Assembly: GCA_028144365.1 (NCBI GenBank)
Contig: JAOGAX010000008.1
Coordinates: 1 to 32,217 of the forward strand
Length of the DNA: 32,217 nucleotides
DNA from: Aquiluna sp.
Lineage (GTDB): Bacteria > Actinomycetota > Actinomycetes > Actinomycetales > Microbacteriaceae
Reading direction: 5' to 3'
Part shown: piece after piece, positions 27,781 to 32,217 of the stretch
Position numbering within the stretch: position 1 is the first letter of the stretch
Layout: the number at the start of each line of letters is the position of its first letter
Program-made: the position numbers and the translations under genes
Notes under the pieces: generated by a model
Databases searched by the model: none
Told to the model about the DNA's origin: nothing
Seen by the model: the letters and a program-made list of their open reading frames with translations, nothing else

Positions 27781-28683
27781 ATGGGAGCGCAACTTCGGGT
27801 CTATAGGCAGCGGATTAAATCTGCCACGACGACCAAGAAGATAACTCGTGCAATGGAGCTGATTTCGGCATCCCGAATTCAGAAGGCCCAGCAGCGAGTC
27901 GCAGCATCAAACCCGTTTGCCCGCGCTGTAACAAGGGCAGTCTCGGCTGTCTCCTCTCACGCAGACATTGACCACCCGCTTACTACTCAGGCAGAAAACC
28001 CGATACGTTCCGCGGTTGTCATCTTCACTTCCGATCGCGGTCTGGCTGGAGCATTCTCTTCGAGCGTGCTCAAGGAGTCCGAGCAGCTGACCAAGACCCT
28101 GATGGACCAGGGCCAGGAGGTCGTTTACTACCTCGTTGGTCGTAAGGCGGTTGGCTATTTCAAGTTCCGTCAAAGGGAGTCGGTTCGTCAGTGGCAGGGT
28201 TCCACCGATCAACCACAGTTTGAGACTGCGAGAGAGGTCGCGGCAGCTGTCCTAGAGCAGTTCAAGCAGTCAAGTGAAGACGGTGGAGTCGACGAGATCT
28301 ATCTGGTCGGCAACAAGTTTGTCTCAATGATGGTTCAGGAGCCCTACTCAACCAGGTTGCTACCTCTTGAGGTTGTTGAGGCTGACGAGGAAGACAACAA
28401 CGAAGTTTTCCCGCTGTTCGAGTTTGAGCCGGAGCCAGAGGCGGTTTTGGATTCGCTACTTCCTGTCTACATCGAGAACATCGTCTACAACACCATGCTG
28501 CAGTCGGCAGCAGCAGAGCACGCTGCAAGGCAGAAGGCCATGAAGAGTGCGACCGATAACGCCGACAAGTTGATTTTGAACTACACCAGACTGGCCAACC
28601 AGGCCCGTCAGGCAGAAATTACCCAGCAGATTTCGGAGATTGTGGGTGGTGCGGACGCACTTTCCACGGTATCCGAGGACTAA
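27781..28683 (+). CDS. atpG: ATP synthase F1 subunit gamma
   Basis: The 300-residue central shaft. The N-terminal helix ([23 protein letters not shown] split over residues 11-33) and the C-terminal helix ([20 protein letters not shown], then [20 protein letters not shown]) form the coiled coil that turns in the alpha-beta ring. [14 protein letters not shown] is the conserved globular segment. An acidic stretch (EADEEDNNE, about 201-209) lies in the middle. Spaced 19 bases from atpA and 15 from atpD. Confidence 0.96.
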   Translation: MGAQLRVYRQRIKSATTTKKITRAMELISASRIQKAQQRVAASNPFARAVTRAVSAVSSHADIDHPLTTQAENPIRSAVVIFTSDRGLAGAFSSSVLKESEQLTKTLMDQGQEVVYYLVGRKAVGYFKFRQRESVRQWQGSTDQPQFETAREVAAAVLEQFKQSSEDGGVDEIYLVGNKFVSMMVQEPYSTRLLPLEVVEADEEDNNEVFPLFEFEPEPEAVLDSLLPVYIENIVYNTMLQSAAAEHAARQKAMKSATDNADKLILNYTRLANQARQAEITQQISEIVGGADALSTVSED

Positions 28684-30134
<1,451 letters not shown>

Positions 30135-30135
<1 letters not shown>

Positions 30136-30401
30136 TGGCAAACCAAATCACCGTAAACGTCGTCTCGGCCGAGAAAGAAATCTGGTCGGGCAAGGCTGAC
30201 ATGCTTGTCGCCAAGACAGCTGTTGGTGAGATTGGCCTGCTGGCTGGTCACGAGCCCATGCTTGCGGTCCTGGTTGCCGGAGAGATTCGCATCTCCTCCG
30301 CATCGGGCAAGGTCGTAGCAAAGACCGAAGAGGGCGGCTTTTTGTCCATGGAGTCCGACGTGGTTACCGTCGTAGTTCGGGATGCCCAACTGGTCAGCTA
30401 G
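30135..30401 (+). CDS. atpC: ATP synthase F1 subunit epsilon, short form
   Basis: An 88-residue epsilon subunit. The N-terminal beta-sandwich is complete (VNVVSAEKEIWSGKADML, GEIGLLAGHEPMLAVL, EGGFLSMESDVVTVVV), but the protein ends at the beginning of where the C-terminal helical hairpin should be. E. coli epsilon is 139 residues and mycobacterial about 121. The missing helices are those that inhibit ATP hydrolysis in other bacteria. Short epsilon forms occur in some Actinobacteria, so this is probably genuine rather than truncated by damage. The start is GTG, overlapping atpD by one base. Confidence 0.94.
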
Positions 30402-30404
30402 TAA

Positions 30405-31142
30405 ATGCTTATCCTGCTTCCGCCGTCGGAGACCAAGCGTCCCGGCGGCGTTGGCGTTTCTATAGATCGCTCCGCAATCATTTGGTCAGCACTCGATGAC
30501 ACCAGAGACCTCGTAATAGGGAAGCTCGTCAAGCTGTGCGGAAACAAACAAGCAGCAGCCAAGGCCCTAAAGCTTGGTGCTCGAAATCTCGCAGATATTG
30601 ATGCGAACCTGGAACTTTTGACGGCAGCAACCATGCCAGCCATTTCCCGCTACACAGGCGTATTGTTTGATGCCCTCGACTTCGAGTCACTGAGCGCGGA
30701 GGCGAGGAAGAGAGCCGCTGAGCAGGTTTTCATCCAGTCTGCGCTTTTTGGCCTGCTGCCTGCGACCGAGCAGATTCCCTACTATCGCTTCAGTGCCGGG
30801 TCCAAGCTTCCAGGGGTCAACCTAAAGCAGCTTTGGCCAACCGCCCATGAGGCAGTCTGGCCACGAATGATTGGCGAGGTTTTGGACATGCGCTCCAAGG
30901 CATATGTTGAGCTGAACCCCGTGCCAGAAGATCGCGACTCCTGGTTTGTTGAGGTGCTGGACGAAAAAAGCGGCAAAGCGCTGAACCACTTCAACAAAAA
31001 GGCCAAGGGGGCATTTGTTCGCGCTGCATTGCTTAGGGGCCTCAAAAGCATTTCAGACGTTGAGTCGGTTGCTGCCTCCGCTGGCCTGGGGGCAAGAATG
31101 AGTAAAGGAAAAGTGGAACTACTGGTTCCAGCCGGCTTCTAG
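30405..31142 (+). CDS. yaaA: YaaA family peroxide-stress protein (DUF328)
   Basis: A 245-residue cytoplasmic member of the YaaA/DUF328 family, which in E. coli lowers free iron and protects DNA against peroxide. The N-terminal LILLPPSETKRPGG is diagnostic. Also seen: SALFGLLPATEQIPYYRFSAG and the C-terminal FNKKAKGAFVRALL-like segment (FNKKAKGAFVRAALLRG). It begins three bases after atpC, so it is probably the last gene of the atp transcript. Its stop shares the palindrome CTAG (31139-31142) with the stop of the opposing gene. No hairpin terminator is visible. Confidence 0.92.
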   Translation: MLILLPPSETKRPGGVGVSIDRSAIIWSALDDTRDLVIGKLVKLCGNKQAAAKALKLGARNLADIDANLELLTAATMPAISRYTGVLFDALDFESLSAEARKRAAEQVFIQSALFGLLPATEQIPYYRFSAGSKLPGVNLKQLWPTAHEAVWPRMIGEVLDMRSKAYVELNPVPEDRDSWFVEVLDEKSGKALNHFNKKAKGAFVRAALLRGLKSISDVESVAASAGLGARMSKGKVELLVPAGF

Positions 31143-32217
31143 TTCCCCTCTTCGGGCATGATCATTTCCTCGGTGTCGTTCAGGGGCATGATGTCGTAAG
31201 GCTCGGGGAGCTGAATCACCCCTTCTTCAACAGCAATGATCACATCGAACCACCCCTGGTCGTTGTGGAGAATGTAAGCGGGAACAAGCCACATGTTGCC
31301 GCTACCGTCATACGCGGCAGCCAGGGCTGTCTCGGAACGATTTACGAATACATCAACAATCTCGGGCTCAGTCGGCTGTTCTGGCTCAACTGGCATCGGC
31401 TCGTCGCTGCTGGCTGAATCTTCACCACCGCTAGCCGCTGCATCGCGCTCGATCGCGCTCTCTGCCACGGCAGTGGTTGCGTAGTACTGCTCGTAGTAGC
31501 TTGAGGCCACAGAGCCATACCAGCGCCAGTCGCTAATTCTCTCTACAGCGTCTGTGGCAGAAATGGTGTCGAAGTTACCCCTGGAGACGATTTCAACGCT
31601 GTAGCCGGAGGCATAGGAAACTTCACCGTCGGAGCCCCAGCCGATGTAGCTCTCAAGAGGGATTGCATTGCCATCAAGAATCATCGGCATGGATACTGAA
31701 CCACCCCAGTCGTCCCTCCAAACCCTCGCAAGGGCACGGTCAAAGTCGATGCCGAGGGTGTTGAAGTGGCTCTCGGCTTGGGACAGCATTTCCTGTTCGG
31801 ACGGAATCAGACCAGGCTCTGGCTTGATTTCTTCACAAAAGTAAGAGTCGTCCACTGTGGAGTCTGTCCCACCTTCACCCTCCAGGGGCTCCTCCATTAC
31901 AGGCTCGGCGCAACTGCGGAAGTAGTCCTGGTTCCAGCGGCTGAAGTACCATCCACCTGGACCTGACCAGTAGATGGAAATTGAGAAGTCCTCTCCCGAG
32001 ATGGAATAGCTGGGATATTCGGCTGTTGACCAGTCATCCTGCTTCGGCTCGCCCTCGATGCCAAAGACTGCCGCCACGTTTCTTAGGATCTGGGTGGGGT
32101 TGCCTTTTTTACGAACCTCGAAGATTTCCCCACTGCTACCTTCTGTGCTCAGGCCCTGGGCAATGTAGTTGTATTCAAACCAGCCAGGCCAAATCATGGC
32201 GCTGTCTGCTGCAACCG
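31139..32217 (-). CDS. Hypothetical protein, N-terminus beyond window
   Basis: I do not recognise a family. The first ATG in the window is at 32197, but the frame stays open to the window edge (VAADSA before that Met), so the true start is probably outside and this is the C-terminal part, at least 352 residues. It is very acidic, Tyr/Trp/Ser-rich, and has no membrane span in the visible part. It has a Glu/Pro/Ser/Ala low-complexity linker (EPMPVEPEQPTEPE) ahead of a last beta-rich segment containing NMWLVPAYILHNDQGWFDVI. Such a linker and WLVPAY-like end remind me of actinobacterial exported proteins with an N-terminal membrane anchor. That would make this the extracytoplasmic part; this is inference. 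Convergent with yaaA. Confidence 0.6.
   Translation of the reverse strand, partial: VAADSAMIWPGWFEYNYIAQGLSTEGSSGEIFEVRKKGNPTQILRNVAAVFGIEGEPKQDDWSTAEYPSYSISGEDFSISIYWSGPGGWYFSRWNQDYFRSCAEPVMEEPLEGEGGTDSTVDDSYFCEEIKPEPGLIPSEQEMLSQAESHFNTLGIDFDRALARVWRDDWGGSVSMPMILDGNAIPLESYIGWGSDGEVSYASGYSVEIVSRGNFDTISATDAVERISDWRWYGSVASSYYEQYYATTAVAESAIERDAAASGGEDSASSDEPMPVEPEQPTEPEIVDVFVNRSETALAAAYDGSGNMWLVPAYILHNDQGWFDVIIAVEEGVIQLPEPYDIMPLNDTEEMIMPEEGN

Overview
The window is a gene-dense, chromosomal housekeeping region of an actinobacterium. I infer the Microbacteriaceae or a close relative, possibly one of the small-genome freshwater lineages, from four things. The gene order argS-lysA-hom-thrC-thrB-rho-prfA-prmC-tsaC-wecA-atpI-atpBEFHAGDC is the classic actinobacterial one. 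Typical actinobacterial families are present (UPF0182, DUF3039, long-tailed Rho, long free-standing ATP synthase delta). Spacers are very short, and about half of the genes start with GTG, TTG or CTG. No stretch longer than about 120 bases lacks a gene.

Layout. (1) Positions 1-3307: the end of a Lon-like (S16) serine protease gene, then a large UPF0182 membrane protein. (2) 3337-4628: initiator tRNA, a strong hairpin terminator, and two small overlapping genes for a lipoprotein and a PKD-like exported protein. (3) 4703-6120: an HtrA-type membrane protease and a small DUF3039 protein. (4) 6117-9643: nicotinate phosphoribosyltransferase (pncB, minus strand) divergent from murI-rph-rdgB, closed by a minus-strand tRNA-Arg(CCG) that abuts the rdgB stop. 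(5) 9738-11384: a GH13 alpha-glucosidase. (6) 11425-31142: about 20 kb of co-directional genes. They cover arginyl-tRNA synthetase, lysine/threonine synthesis, Rho, release factor 1 and its methylase, threonylcarbamoyl-AMP synthase, a WecA-like lipid-linked sugar transferase, the whole F1Fo ATP synthase and yaaA. (7) 31139-32217: a convergent, incomplete gene of unknown function.

How the genes fit together: prfA and prmC form a substrate/modifier pair (PrmC methylates the release factor GGQ glutamine). lysA, hom, thrC and thrB cover the lysine end step and the homoserine-to-threonine branch of the aspartate pathway. atpI-atpC encode a complete ATP synthase. murI and wecA supply cell-envelope precursors. 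The Lon-like protease with UPF0182, the lipoprotein/PKD pair and HtrA make the first 6 kb rich in envelope and extracytoplasmic functions.

I found no mobile element, prophage, CRISPR array or defence island, and nothing I would call a new system. The points most worth a second look are: the lipoprotein/PKD pair; -10 boxes six to seven bases before start codons, suggesting leaderless mRNAs; an unusual atpB start; an epsilon subunit without its C-terminal helices; and the absence of rpmE between rho and prfA.
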